Assembly (NCBI RefSeq): GCF_014648635.1 | Contig: NZ_BMRM01000004.1 | Span: 62,001-126,000 of the forward strand | DNA: 64,000 nt | Reading direction: 5' to 3' | From: Streptomyces cinerochromogenes | GTDB lineage: Bacteria; Actinomycetota; Actinomycetes; Streptomycetales; Streptomycetaceae | In this document: positions 27,647 to 36,750 of the stretch, in pieces | How the letters are laid out: each line of letters opens with the position of its first letter | How positions within the stretch are numbered: the first letter of the stretch is position 1 | Position numbers and translations under genes: made by a program | The notes under the pieces: generated by a model | Told to the model about the DNA's origin: nothing | What the model saw: only the letters and a program-made list of their open reading frames with translations | Database searches by the model: none

Positions 27647-28624
27647 TCAGTACGCCAGCGAGCGGTCGACGGCGTCGAGCACGCGGTCCAGGTCCGGCAG
27701 GTACGACTCCTCCAGGCGCGCCGGCGGGTACGGGGCGTGGTAGCCGCCGACGCGCAGGACCGGCGCCTCCAGGTGGTAGAAGCAGCGCTCGGTGATCCGG
27801 GCGGCGATCTCCGCGCCGGAGCCGAAGAACACCGGCGCCTCGTGCACCACGACCAGACGGCGGGTCTTCTCCACCGAGGCCTGGACGGCGTCGAAGTCGA
27901 GGGGGCTGACCGAGCGCAGGTCCAGGACCTCCAGGGACTTGCCCTCCTCGGCCGCCGCGTCCGCGGCCTCCTGGCACAGCTTCACCATCGGGCCGTAGGC
28001 GGCCAGGGTGAGGTCCGTGCCCTCGCGGACCACGCGCGCCTTGTGCAGCGGGGCGGGGATCGCCTCGGGGTCGACCTCGGCCTTGTCCCAGTAGCGCCGC
28101 TTGGGCTCGAAGTAGATCACCGGGTCGTCGCTCTGGATGGCCTGCTGCATCATCCAGTACGCGTCCGACGCGTTCGACGGCGAGACGATCTTCAGGCCCG
28201 CCACATGGGCGAACAGCGCCTCCGGCGACTCCGAGTGGTGCTCGACCGCGCCGATGCCGCCGCCGTAGGGGATGCGGACGACGACCGGCAGCTTCACCTT
28301 GCCCAGCGAGCGGGCGTGCATCTTGGCCAGCTGGGTGACGATCTGGTCGTAGGCCGGGAAGACGAAGCCGTCGAACTGGATCTCCACCACCGGGCGGTAG
28401 CCCCGCAGGGCCAGGCCGATCGCGGTGCCGACGATGCCGGACTCGGCGAGCGGCGTGTCGATGACCCGGCTCTCGCCGAAGTCCTTCTGCAGGCCGTCCG
28501 TCACGCGGAAGACACCGCCGAGCTTGCCGACGTCCTCGCCCATGATCAGGACCTTGGGGTCCGAGTCGAGGGCACGGCGCAGCGACTCGTTGATGGCCTT
28601 GGCCATCGCCATCTTCTCGGCCAT
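27647..28624 (-). CDS. bkdB: Branched-chain 2-oxo acid dehydrogenase E1 beta, copy 1
   Basis: Transketolase-type pyrimidine-binding subunit of E1, decarboxylating 2-oxo acids from Val, Leu and Ile with thiamine diphosphate. The 325 residues show EDVGKLGGVFRVTDGL, IQFDGFVFPAYDQI and IPYGGGIGAVEHHSESPE, all typical of E1beta. The ATG at 28624 is preferred over one 18 nt upstream because AAGGGGGTC precedes it at proper spacing. It begins 1 nt after the E1alpha stop codon. The products (isobutyryl-, isovaleryl- and 2-methylbutyryl-CoA) are primers for branched fatty acids and polyketides. Confidence 0.95.
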   Translation of the reverse strand: MAEKMAMAKAINESLRRALDSDPKVLIMGEDVGKLGGVFRVTDGLQKDFGESRVIDTPLAESGIVGTAIGLALRGYRPVVEIQFDGFVFPAYDQIVTQLAKMHARSLGKVKLPVVVRIPYGGGIGAVEHHSESPEALFAHVAGLKIVSPSNASDAYWMMQQAIQSDDPVIYFEPKRRYWDKAEVDPEAIPAPLHKARVVREGTDLTLAAYGPMVKLCQEAADAAAEEGKSLEVLDLRSVSPLDFDAVQASVEKTRRLVVVHEAPVFFGSGAEIAARITERCFYHLEAPVLRVGGYHAPYPPARLEESYLPDLDRVLDAVDRSLAY

Positions 28625-28625
28625 C

Positions 28626-29855
28626 TCAGTGACCCCCTTCATCGGCGAACGACGCCTGGTAGGCGGCGAACTGGGCGCGCTCCTCGTCGACGAGCGCGTG
28701 CCCGTCCGCGTACACGTTCTCGAAGATGGCGAAGTGGTCCGGGTCGGGCATGGCGCGGACCGCTTCGCGCACTCGCTTGCCCAACGCTTCGGACTCGGCC
28801 TCGAGTTCCGCGAAGAATCCTTCGTCCGCGTGGTGTGAAGCCTCCAGGTACCGGCGCAGGCGCAGGATCGGGTCCTTCGCCTCCCACGCCAGCCGCTCCT
28901 CGTCGCCCCGGTAGCGGGTGGGGTCGTCGGAGGTGGTGTGGGCGCCCATGCGGTAGGTGAACGCCTCGACGAGGGTCGGGCCCTCGCCGTTGCGGGCGCG
29001 CTCCAGCGCCCGCTTGGTGACCGCGAGGCAGGCGAGCACGTCGTTGCCGTCGACCCGGACGCCGGGGAAGCCGTAGCCCTGCGCGCGCTGGTAGAGCGGG
29101 ACGCGGGTCTGGCGCTCGGTCGGCTCGGAGATCGCCCACTGGTTGTTCTGGCAGAAGAACACCACCGGGGCGTTGTAGACCGCGGCGAAGGTGAACGATT
29201 CGGCGACGTCGCCCTGGCTGGAGGCGCCGTCGCCGAAGTAGGCGACGACCGCCGAGTCCGCGCCGTCCTTGGCCACGCCCATCGCGTAGCCGGTGGCGTG
29301 CAGCGTCTGGGAGCCGATGACGATCGTGTACAGCTGGAAGTTGTTGCTGTTGGGGTCCCAGCCGCCGTTGTTCACGCCGCGGAACATGCCGAGCAGGTTG
29401 GTCGGGTCGACCCCGCGGCACCAGGCGACGCCGTGCTCGCGGTAGGTCGGGAAGACGTAGTCGTCCTCGCGGGTGGCCCGGCCGGAGCCGATCTGGGCGG
29501 CCTCCTGGCCCAGCAGGGAGGCCCACAGGCCCAGCTCGCCCTGGCGCTGCAGGGAGGTGGCCTCGGCGTCGAAGCGGCGGGTGAGCACCATGTCGCGGTA
29601 CAGGCCGCGGAGTTCCTCGGGCGTGATGCCGGCGACGTAGGCGTCGTACTCGGCGTTCTTGACCCGCTTGCCCTCCGGGGTCAGGAGCTGCACGAGTTCC
29701 GGTTCGGTGCTCTTCCTGGCGGTGCTGCGGGTGGTGCGCTGGGTGCCGGTGGCTCCGGTCCTGCCGGCGGTCGTGCCGGCCTTGGTGCCGGTGGTGCCGG
29801 CCTTGCCTGCGGCGGTGCGTCGCGGCTTGCGCGCGGCACTGCTCTCCACGGTCAC
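28626..29855 (-). CDS. bkdA: Branched-chain 2-oxo acid dehydrogenase E1 alpha, copy 1
   Basis: TPP-binding E1alpha subunit, 409 residues. The TPP motif is visible as YFGDGASSQGDVAESF, ending with NNQWAIS, and the phosphorylation-loop region as YRMGAHTTSDDPTRYR. The first 60 residues are a low-complexity Thr/Ala/Gly/Lys tail (repeats of K-A-G-T-T) not found in the second copy. The GTG at 29855 has GGAGG 7 nt upstream. It is the first gene of the operon; the 502-bp upstream region is shared with the divergent APH-like gene and holds a 20-bp dyad. Confidence 0.95.
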   Translation of the reverse strand: MTVESSAARKPRRTAAGKAGTTGTKAGTTAGRTGATGTQRTTRSTARKSTEPELVQLLTPEGKRVKNAEYDAYVAGITPEELRGLYRDMVLTRRFDAEATSLQRQGELGLWASLLGQEAAQIGSGRATREDDYVFPTYREHGVAWCRGVDPTNLLGMFRGVNNGGWDPNSNNFQLYTIVIGSQTLHATGYAMGVAKDGADSAVVAYFGDGASSQGDVAESFTFAAVYNAPVVFFCQNNQWAISEPTERQTRVPLYQRAQGYGFPGVRVDGNDVLACLAVTKRALERARNGEGPTLVEAFTYRMGAHTTSDDPTRYRGDEERLAWEAKDPILRLRRYLEASHHADEGFFAELEAESEALGKRVREAVRAMPDPDHFAIFENVYADGHALVDEERAQFAAYQASFADEGGH

Positions 29856-30357
29856 GTGTGCTCCTCCGTCGTTCCGGCCCCCGGGGTTGCCGGTAGGCCA
29901 GTGCGGCTCACCTGTTTCGACCACCGGGGCACGGGGTGGGTGCCACTCGGCCGGGAACAGGCGTGACAGGTGCCCCGGCGAGCGCCCTGCAACCATCACG
30001 TTACCCAGTGCCCCACATTTCTGTGAAACCCCGTTTGACCTGCGATTTTGCTTGGATTTCCAAGTAAATCCAGGTGGTGTGAAAGCACGCTGGTCACAGC
30101 CTTGCGCCTGTTCGGAGCAACCGCACGTTATCCCGCGCACCCAGGTCACGGGAAGACTTTCATGTGAGACTGACCTCGCACACGAAGGCGGAAATTCCGG
30201 GTATTTCTGTTCGACAACCCGCTCGATAACCCGCATGGCCGCAGCCGCCGTCCACAGGAAAGCGGAAAAGCCCGTCGCGTGACCGAAAGCGACCGTCGGC
30301 GACTGCCTGTGACAAGCCCCAGCTCACAGGGGCTGCGCTTGCCCTAACATCTGGCGC
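29856..30357. other. Divergent intergenic region, bkdA copy 1 / APH-like gene
   Basis: This 502-bp region without a gene contains a notably AT-richer core (about 30005-30240) and a dyad at 30053-30072. A short AGCCCC/GGGGCT hairpin (about 30313-30332) precedes the APH-like start. No convincing small ORF was seen. Confidence 0.7.
30053..30072. promoter_or_regulatory. Candidate operator dyad upstream of bkd copy 1
   Basis: TGGATTT and AAATCCA form perfect 7-bp arms around 6 nt, inside the AT-richer part of the bkd promoter region. An Lrp-type regulator would fit the AT-rich dyad, but this is inference. Confidence 0.45.
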
Positions 30358-31401
30358 GTGCCGCGCTCATGTGTACCACCCCCCGTCCCCCATGCGCCCC
30401 CTCTTGGCGCCCTGCTCCGCCTGTACGCCGCCGGAACCGCCCTCACCTGTGAGCCGGTCGACCAGGGCCTCCTGAACCGCGGCTACCGGCTGTGCACCAC
30501 CAGCGGCCGCTACTTCCTCAAGCACCACTTCGATCCGGACACCGCCGACCCGGCCGCCATCGAACGCCGGCACCGGGCCACCCAGCGCCTCGCCGACCTC
30601 GGCGTCCCGGTCCCGCTGCCCCTGGCACACCGCGAGGGGCGCACGGTCGCCGTCATCGGCGGCCACGCCTACGCCCTGCACCCCTGGATCGACGGCAGGC
30701 ACCGCCACGGCGGCCAGCTCACCCGCGGGGAGAGCGCACGCCTCGGCGCTCTCCTGGGGGCCGTGCACGCCTGCCTGGAGCGCGTGATGCCGCCCAAGGG
30801 GCGCACGCGCCCGGCGACGAGCCCGCATCCGGTGGAGAGCGCCGACCCGGCCGACACCTTCGCCCTCATCGACGACCTGCTCGCCCATGTGCACCGGCAC
30901 CGGCCCGCCGACGCCTTCGACGAACTCGCCCGGCACCGGCTGCTGGAGCGCCGCGCCCTCCTGGAACAGCACGCGGACCGGCGTCCGCCGCGCGGCGGCT
31001 CGGTGGGCTGGGTGCACGGCGACTTCCACCCGTTCAACCTGCTCTACCGGGACGACACCCCCGCGGCCATCGTGGACTGGGACCGGCTCGGTGTGCAGCC
31101 GCGCGCGGAGGAGGCCGTACGCGCCGCCGTGATCTTCTTCGTCCGGCCCGGCGGCACGCTGGACCTGCCGAAAGTGCGTGCCTACGCGCACGCGTACCGG
31201 CGTGCGGCCGGCGCCACGCCCTCGGAACTGGCGGCGGCCGTGCACCGGGTGTGGTGGGAGCGGCTGAACGACTTCTGGATGCTGCGCTGGCACTACGAGC
31301 GCGGTGACACGCGCGCGGACTGCCAGTTCCCGGCAGCGTCGGCGCTCGCCGTGTGGTGGACGCGCGAGTACGACGCGGTGTGCGACGCGTTCGTGGAGTG
31401 A
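30358..31401 (+). CDS. APH-fold phosphotransferase
   Basis: A 347-residue aminoglycoside phosphotransferase/choline-kinase-like enzyme. The Brenner motif WVHGDFHPFNLLYRD (catalytic Asp, Asn ligand) is followed by IVDWDRLG (metal Asp). The N-lobe lysine is in GRYFLKHHF. Substrates in this fold range from antibiotics to homoserine, choline and sugars; the divergent bkd operon gives no clear clue. Antibiotic resistance should not be assumed. The GTG start at 30358 adds a Pro-rich leader; a later start is possible. Confidence 0.85.
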   Translation: MPRSCVPPPVPHAPPLGALLRLYAAGTALTCEPVDQGLLNRGYRLCTTSGRYFLKHHFDPDTADPAAIERRHRATQRLADLGVPVPLPLAHREGRTVAVIGGHAYALHPWIDGRHRHGGQLTRGESARLGALLGAVHACLERVMPPKGRTRPATSPHPVESADPADTFALIDDLLAHVHRHRPADAFDELARHRLLERRALLEQHADRRPPRGGSVGWVHGDFHPFNLLYRDDTPAAIVDWDRLGVQPRAEEAVRAAVIFFVRPGGTLDLPKVRAYAHAYRRAAGATPSELAAAVHRVWWERLNDFWMLRWHYERGDTRADCQFPAASALAVWWTREYDAVCDAFVE

Positions 31402-31420
31402 GCCGGGCGAGCGGCCGGCG

Positions 31421-31488
31421 TCACCTCGGGTGAGGCCGGCCGCGCGGGCGGTCCGCCTCACCTCGGGGCGAGGCCGGCCGCGCGGGCG
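31421..31488. repeat. Two-copy direct repeat of about 30 bp
   Basis: Units at 31421-31450 and 31458-31488 begin TCACCTCGGG and share GAGGCCGGCCGCGCGGGCG. They lie between the converging APH-like and kinase genes and contain GGCCGGCC dyads that could terminate transcription. Confidence 0.75.
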
Positions 31489-31536
31489 TTCTGTGGCGCC
31501 TCAGGGTGCGGCCGGCCCGGTCGCCGTGGGTGTCCT

Positions 31537-33171
31537 TCAACCGGTGGTGTCGCCGACCGTGCCCTCGGTCGTGGTGCCCGTGTCCGTACCGCCGACGTCG
31601 GCGCCCGCGTCCGTGCCCCCGGCGTCGGTGCCCGCGTCCGTGCCCCCGGCATCGGTGCCCGCGTCGGTCCCGCCGTCCGTCGTCGTGCCCGTGGTCTGCG
31701 ACGGCGTGGTCTGCGGGGTCGACGGCTCGCTGCTCGGGGTCGAGGGGGTCGACTGCGGCTGGCTGTACGACGGCGTGGACGCCGGCGGCCAGCCGGAGCC
31801 GGTGCCCGTGCCCGAGCCGCCGGTCTCCGTGGACGGGTCCGAGGGCTCGCCGGTGTCGTCGTCGGTCGGGGTCGCGGAGGGCGACTTCTCCTTCGTGTCC
31901 TTGGAGTGCGTCGACGTCGGCTTGGTGTCGGTGCCGTTGCCGCCGGTGCCGCCCGTGTTCTTCAGCGCCAGGGCGACGCCCGCCGCGATCGCGATCACCG
32001 CGAGCACGGCGAGGATCCACAGCTTGCCGCGTCCGCTGCCCCTGTTGCCGTGGCCCTCGAAGCCGCCGTCGTCGCCGTTGCCGTAGCCCGTGGGCAGGAT
32101 CGGCTGCGGGATCTGCGTGGTGCCGCCCGCGTCCACGGGGTGCGGCATGACGGTCGTCCCGGCGAAGCCGGCCGAGGGGGTGTGCCGGCCGTCGTGCGTC
32201 TCCACCGGGCCGGTGTTCCAGGTGCCGGTGTGGCCGCCCTGGTCGTACAGCATCTGCAGGCCGTACTGGACCAGGCCGCGCATCTCCTCGGCCGTCTGGA
32301 AGCGGTCGTCGGGGTCCTTGGCGAGGGAGCGCATGACCAGGCCGTCCAGCTCCGGCGGGCAGGTCCCGTCGGTGACCTGCGACGGCGGCACCGGCATGTC
32401 CTGGACGTGCTGGTAGACCACCGACAGCGGGGTCTCGCCGGTGAACGGGGGCCGCAGCGAGAGGAGTTCGTACAGCAGGCAGCCGGTGGCGTAGAGGTCG
32501 GAGCGGTGGTCGACGGCCTTGCCGAGCGCCTGCTCCGGGGAGAGGTACTGCGGGGTGCCCATGACCATGCCGGTCTGCGTCATCGTTGTCGAGGCGCCGT
32601 GCAGGGCGCGGGCGATGCCGAAGTCCATCACCTTGACCGCACCGCTGTCGGTGATGATGACGTTCGCCGGCTTGATGTCACGGTGGACGATGCCGTGCTG
32701 GTGCGAGTAGGCAAGTGCCTCCAGCACGCCGGAGACGATGATCAGGGCCTGCTCGGGTCCCGGCGCCTCGGCGTTCATCAGCAGGTCGCGGATGGTGCGG
32801 CCCTCGACCAGCTCCATGACGATGTACGGCACGGACTGGCCGCCCACGACGTCCTCGCCGGAGTCGTACACGGCGACGATCGCGTGGTGGTTGAGGCCGG
32901 CGACCGACTGTGCCTCGCGGGTGAACCGGGCCTTGGAGACGGGGTCCTCGGCCAGGTCGGCGCGGAGCAGCTTGACCGCCACCGTACGGCCCAGACGGAC
33001 GTCCTCGGCCGCGAACACCTCGGCCATGCCGCCCCGGCCCAGCCGGTGCGTGAGCCGGTACCGGCCGTCGCCGACGAGCCCGCCGTTGCCCCACAGCTCC
33101 GGCGCGTCTGACATGCCGCCGCCAGTCGCCTCGGGGTCGGACGGGCCCTGAGAGCGCTGCGTCTGTGCCAT
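31537..33171 (-). CDS. Membrane Ser/Thr protein kinase without PASTA domains
   Basis: A 544-residue Hanks-type kinase. Kinase domain about 38-300: glycine loop GRGGMAEVFA, K67 in VAVKLL, HRDIKPAN with catalytic D165, DFG at 183-185, and activation loop threonines in STTMTQTGMVMGTPQYLSPEQ. A single TM segment (about 385-403) leads to an extracellular tail of about 140 residues, rich in Ser/Thr/Pro/Gly and ending in DAGTDAGG nonapeptide repeats, in place of PASTA domains. The tail may sit in the cell wall. It is divergent from a paralogous PASTA kinase. Confidence 0.93.
   Translation of the reverse strand: MAQTQRSQGPSDPEATGGGMSDAPELWGNGGLVGDGRYRLTHRLGRGGMAEVFAAEDVRLGRTVAVKLLRADLAEDPVSKARFTREAQSVAGLNHHAIVAVYDSGEDVVGGQSVPYIVMELVEGRTIRDLLMNAEAPGPEQALIIVSGVLEALAYSHQHGIVHRDIKPANVIITDSGAVKVMDFGIARALHGASTTMTQTGMVMGTPQYLSPEQALGKAVDHRSDLYATGCLLYELLSLRPPFTGETPLSVVYQHVQDMPVPPSQVTDGTCPPELDGLVMRSLAKDPDDRFQTAEEMRGLVQYGLQMLYDQGGHTGTWNTGPVETHDGRHTPSAGFAGTTVMPHPVDAGGTTQIPQPILPTGYGNGDDGGFEGHGNRGSGRGKLWILAVLAVIAIAAGVALALKNTGGTGGNGTDTKPTSTHSKDTKEKSPSATPTDDDTGEPSDPSTETGGSGTGTGSGWPPASTPSYSQPQSTPSTPSSEPSTPQTTPSQTTGTTTDGGTDAGTDAGGTDAGTDAGGTDAGADVGGTDTGTTTEGTVGDTTG
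31594..31674. repeat. 27-bp tandem repeat inside the kinase gene
   Basis: Three in-frame 27-bp units encode nonapeptides of the type G-G-T-D-A-G-T-D-A in the extracellular tail of the kinase. Copy number is likely to vary between strains. Confidence 0.8.
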
Positions 33172-33514
33172 CAGTCCTCGCCGTCGTTTCTGCCCGCGGT
33201 GCGCGCGGTGTTGTTACGGTCTCCGTCGGCCACGCTACAGCCTCCGCGGGCGCCACCGGTTCGGAACGGCAACCGGGACCGACCCGGGACGGACCGGTCA
33301 TGAAACCTCTAGCACGCGCTGTCGTGCAAATTCTGTGTGCCGGTCGTACACCCCTGGTAACGCTTGCGCGACGCTTCTTGCGCGTACGGTCACGGAACGG
33401 GCACCGAGCTTGACGTGTCAGTGCCCTGGGGCAGACTTGGCCGGGAATGACACATTCGATCAAGGCCTGTTCGATGGATGACGGCGCCGGACGGCCAGTG
33501 GGGGACGCGGAGAG
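33172..33514. other. Divergent intergenic region of the two kinase genes
   Basis: 343 bp with no gene. It holds the two divergent promoters and a small direct repeat (ACGCTTGCGCG and ACGCTTCTTGCGCG, about 33360-33390). I see no clear operator dyad. Confidence 0.6.
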
Positions 33515-35161
33515 ATGAGCCAGGACGGCGCACACGGCCGGTACGCGGGGCAGGCGCTGGCCGGAGGCCGCTACCAGCTGCGCGACTTGCTGGGCGAGGG
33601 CGGCATGGCCTCGGTGCACCTCGCGTACGACTCCGTGCTGGACCGCCAGGTCGCGATCAAGACGCTCCACACCGAACTCGGCAGGGAACAGGCCTTCCGC
33701 GAGCGCTTCCGCCGTGAGGCGCAGGCCGTGGCCAAGCTCACGCACACCAACATCGTCTCCGTCTTCGACACCGGCGAGGACGAGCTGACCGGCATGGCGA
33801 CGCCGTACATCGTCATGGAGTACGTCGAGGGCCGGCCGCTGGGCTCCGTGCTGGAGGAGGACATCCGGCAGTACGGCGCGATGCCCGCCGACAAGGCGCT
33901 GAAGATTACCGCCGACGTGCTCGCCGCGCTGGAGATCAGCCATGAGAAGGGGCTGGTCCACCGGGACATCAAGCCGGGCAACGTGATGGTGACCAAGCGC
34001 GGCGTGATCAAGGTGATGGACTTCGGCATCGCCCGCGCCATGCAGTCCGGCGTCACCTCGATGACCCAGACCGGCATGGTCGTCGGCACCCCGCAGTACC
34101 TCTCGCCCGAGCAGGCCCTCGGTCGCGGCGTGGACGCCCGCTCCGACCTGTACTCGGTCGGCATCATGCTGTTCCAGCTGGTCACCGGGCGGCTTCCGTT
34201 CGACGCGGACTCGCCGCTGGCGATCGCCTACGCGCATGTGCAGGAGGAGCCGGTGGCGCCCTCCTCGGTCAACCGCGCGCTGCCGCCCGCCGTGGACGCG
34301 CTGGTCGCCCGCGCGCTGAAGAAGAACCCGAACGAGCGCTTCCCCACCGCCGAGTCCATGCGCGACGAGTGCCTGCGGATCGCCGCCTCCTTCCAGGCGG
34401 CCCCGCCGAGCATCGTGCCGGGCGCCGGGCCGACGCAGAGCGGCGCGGGCGTGGGCTCCGCGGTGTTCCCGCCGGTCGACCAGGCAGCCCCGGCACCGCA
34501 CGGGCAGGTCCAGACGCCGTACCAGCCGGCCCCGGCCCCCACCCCGGCCCCGAACCCGTACGGCCACCCGACGCCCGCTCCCTCCTACGGCTACCCGCAG
34601 CAGGGCGGCTACCAGACGCCCCCGGCCGGGTACGGCCCGCAGGCCGCCGCCCAGACCCCGCCGCCGTACACGATCGCGCCGCAGACCGCCGGGCAGCCGG
34701 CCGGCCGGCCCGGTGGCCGCAAGAAGCGGCCGGTGGTCGTCGGCTCCATCGCGGTGGCGGCCGTCGTGGTCGTCGGCGTGGTCGTCGCGCTGACGCTGAA
34801 GAGCGCCGGCGAGGACATCAAGGGCAGCGGCGGATCGAGCCCCTCGGCGTCCGCGTCCCACCGCGCGGGCTACCGCGAGCCGGACCGCACCCGGACGATC
34901 GACAAGTCGAAGTGCACCGACCCGCAGGAGTCGTGGAAGGACCCGGACAAGGTCGAGCTGCCCGACTTCCGCTACAAGGACATCAACTCCGTGAAGGAGT
35001 GCCTGCAGGCCGCGGGCTGGAAGTGGAACGTCGACGACGAGGACGACAACACCTGGCCCGACGGGGCCGTCCTGCAGCAGTTCCCCGAACAGGGCACCGA
35101 CGTCGACCCGGACAACGTCGAGATCCAGCTGAGCGTCTCCACGGGCAACCCGCCGCAGTGA
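33515..35161 (+). CDS. Membrane Ser/Thr protein kinase with PASTA-like domain
   Basis: A 548-residue Hanks-type kinase: glycine loop GEGGMASVHL, K49, HRDIKPGN with D151, DFG at 169-171, activation loop TSMTQTGMVVGTPQYLSP. After the kinase domain (to about 285) come a Pro/Gln/Tyr-rich juxtamembrane linker, a TM segment (about 406-428) and one extracellular PASTA-like domain (about 465-545) with VELPDFRYKDINSVKECLQAAG and a terminal VEIQLSVSTG strand. PASTA kinases sense muropeptides or lipid II and control wall growth. The activation loop closely resembles that of the divergent kinase, consistent with duplication. Confidence 0.93.
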   Translation: MSQDGAHGRYAGQALAGGRYQLRDLLGEGGMASVHLAYDSVLDRQVAIKTLHTELGREQAFRERFRREAQAVAKLTHTNIVSVFDTGEDELTGMATPYIVMEYVEGRPLGSVLEEDIRQYGAMPADKALKITADVLAALEISHEKGLVHRDIKPGNVMVTKRGVIKVMDFGIARAMQSGVTSMTQTGMVVGTPQYLSPEQALGRGVDARSDLYSVGIMLFQLVTGRLPFDADSPLAIAYAHVQEEPVAPSSVNRALPPAVDALVARALKKNPNERFPTAESMRDECLRIAASFQAAPPSIVPGAGPTQSGAGVGSAVFPPVDQAAPAPHGQVQTPYQPAPAPTPAPNPYGHPTPAPSYGYPQQGGYQTPPAGYGPQAAAQTPPPYTIAPQTAGQPAGRPGGRKKRPVVVGSIAVAAVVVVGVVVALTLKSAGEDIKGSGGSSPSASASHRAGYREPDRTRTIDKSKCTDPQESWKDPDKVELPDFRYKDINSVKECLQAAGWKWNVDDEDDNTWPDGAVLQQFPEQGTDVDPDNVEIQLSVSTGNPPQ

Positions 35162-35193
35162 GCGGCCCGGACCGGCGGTCCGGGGCATAGGTC

Positions 35194-35219
35194 GGGCCCG
35201 GCGGTCGTCCGCCGGGCCC
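35194..35219. terminator. Bidirectional terminator
   Basis: A perfect 11-bp inverted repeat (35194-35204 with 35209-35219) with a TCGT loop lies between the converging kinase and Bpa genes. Confidence 0.85.
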
Positions 35220-35254
35220 TGCGTGTGCCGTGCCGGATGGGGTGGGTGGGCTGC

Positions 35255-35797
35255 TTACAGGTACGGGCCGCCCGAGCGGCCGCCCGGGTGGTGCTCGTCG
35301 CCGCCCTCGTGGCCGGACATGCCCGGCGGGAGGGCGCGGCGCATCTGCTCCAATTGGGCCCGCGCGGCCATCTGCTGGGCGAACAGCGTCGTCTGGATCC
35401 CGTGGAAGAGACCCTCCAGCCAGCCCACCAACTGCGCCTGCGCGATCCGCAGTTCCGCGTCGCTCGGCGTGGCGTCGTCGTTGAACGGCAGGGAGAGCCG
35501 CTCCAGCTCCTCGACCAGCTCGGGGGCCAGGCCGTCCTCCAGCTCCTTCACCGAGCTGGCGTGGATCTCCTTCAGCCGGACCCGGCTGGCCTCGTCGAGG
35601 GGAGCCGCGCGCACCTCCTCCAGCAGCTGCTTGATCATGCTGCCGATGCGCATGACCTTGGCCGGCTGCTCCACCTGTTCCGTCACCGGGGTCTCACGGG
35701 AGTCGTCGTCCCCGCCGCCGCCGAGCGCCATCCCGTCCTGACCCACGACGAGGATCTGGGGATTCTCCGGCGACCGTTCGTTCCTCGGCATCTCCAT
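35255..35797 (-). CDS. bpa: Bacterial proteasome activator (Bpa/PafE family)
   Basis: A 180-residue helical protein forming dodecameric rings that open the actinobacterial 20S proteasome for ATP-independent degradation of unfolded proteins. The body (about 45-150) has the family sequence VMRIGSMIKQLLEEVRAAPLDEASRVRL and a long helical bundle. The C-terminus ends GGPYL, matching the G-x-Y-L activation motif that docks into the proteasome alpha ring. Start is the ATG at 35797 (MEMPRNERSPENPQ); another ATG lies 6 nt later. Confidence 0.9.
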   Translation of the reverse strand: MEMPRNERSPENPQILVVGQDGMALGGGGDDDSRETPVTEQVEQPAKVMRIGSMIKQLLEEVRAAPLDEASRVRLKEIHASSVKELEDGLAPELVEELERLSLPFNDDATPSDAELRIAQAQLVGWLEGLFHGIQTTLFAQQMAARAQLEQMRRALPPGMSGHEGGDEHHPGGRSGGPYL

Positions 35798-35971
35798 GCC
35801 GCCATTCTCTCGCACGCCACCACCTCATCACCGTGGTGCCCCCTCGTGGCGCTGATCCACCGTTTAGACCCGACGGCCCAATCCGGAATGCCCCCTGTGT
35901 CATTGGATGTGAGGCTTATTCCCGTTGGTTTTCCATAGGTCACGACACCTGGGCTCCGGGAGGTCACCGAC

Positions 35972-36724
35972 GTGACTCCACGCCTGCGACACAGACTCCA
36001 CTGCGTCCCGCTGCTGGTCGCCCTCACGACGGCGGCCCTGCCGGCGTACGGCACCGCCGTCGCGTACGGCGGCCCGCCCGCCCGTGTCACGGAGCCGGGC
36101 TCCGCCCGCCCGTCCGCCACGGGACACCGGGACCAGCGGCCCGACGAGGACACGGCCCGCGCGGAAGCGGCTCGGGAGGACACCGCTCCGAGCCGCGGAC
36201 AGCCGGAACCGGAGGCGTCCGAGCAGAGCCCGCCGGGCCGGGACGGCCCGGACCAGGCGCATGCCACTCCGGCCGCCCCCGCGCACCAGGCCTCACCGGC
36301 CGCCGTGCCGATGCCGTCCGACTCCGCCTCGGCGTCGGTCCGCCCCTACCGTCCGCTCGCCTCGGTCGAACCGTCCCGGGCGGGCAGCCGGGCCGGCGAG
36401 GGGCGGATGCGGCCGGGCCGGCCCGACGGGCCCGCGGCCGAGGTGGAGGGCGACGACGACCCGCCTCCCGCCACCCCCGTCGCCCGGCCGGAGGAACCGG
36501 AGGAACCGGAGACCGCCGAGATACCCGGCGCCTCCTCGCCCTCCGGGGAGGCCCGCCTCGACCCGGACGGACGTCCGGCGGAACCCGCCGCCCAGCAGGC
36601 GGCCCAGCAGGGCGAGGCCCCCACGGAGCCGGTCCTGCGCATCCTCCCGCTGGGCAGCGGCCTGGTCCTCATCGGGCTCGGCCTGGGGCTCGCCCTGCTG
36701 GGCCTGAGACTGCGCAGGAGCTGA
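35972..36724 (+). CDS. Pro/Ala/Glu-rich membrane-anchored surface protein, unknown function
   Basis: A 250-residue protein with a signal peptide (PRLRHRLHCVPLLVALTTAALPAYG), a long disordered region rich in Pro, Ala, Glu, Arg and Ser (about 30-215), and a C-terminal TM segment (LGSGLVLIGLGLGLALLGLRLRRS) with a basic tail. There is no LPXTG motif. I do not recognise a domain. The topology suggests an anchored stalk in the envelope. GTG start with GGGAGG upstream. Confidence 0.7.
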   Translation: MTPRLRHRLHCVPLLVALTTAALPAYGTAVAYGGPPARVTEPGSARPSATGHRDQRPDEDTARAEAAREDTAPSRGQPEPEASEQSPPGRDGPDQAHATPAAPAHQASPAAVPMPSDSASASVRPYRPLASVEPSRAGSRAGEGRMRPGRPDGPAAEVEGDDDPPPATPVARPEEPEEPETAEIPGASSPSGEARLDPDGRPAEPAAQQAAQQGEAPTEPVLRILPLGSGLVLIGLGLGLALLGLRLRRS

Positions 36725-36750
36725 CCGCCCGGCACCACCCGGTCCCGCCG

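Noticed and set aside
30155..30168. Third parS site
   Set aside because: CTTTCATGTGAGAC has three differences from the palindrome, too many in a region rich in similar short words.
30358..31401. Aminoglycoside resistance gene
   Set aside because: Only the generic APH fold is visible. The Brenner motif is shared with many metabolic kinases, and nothing else in the neighbourhood concerns antibiotics.
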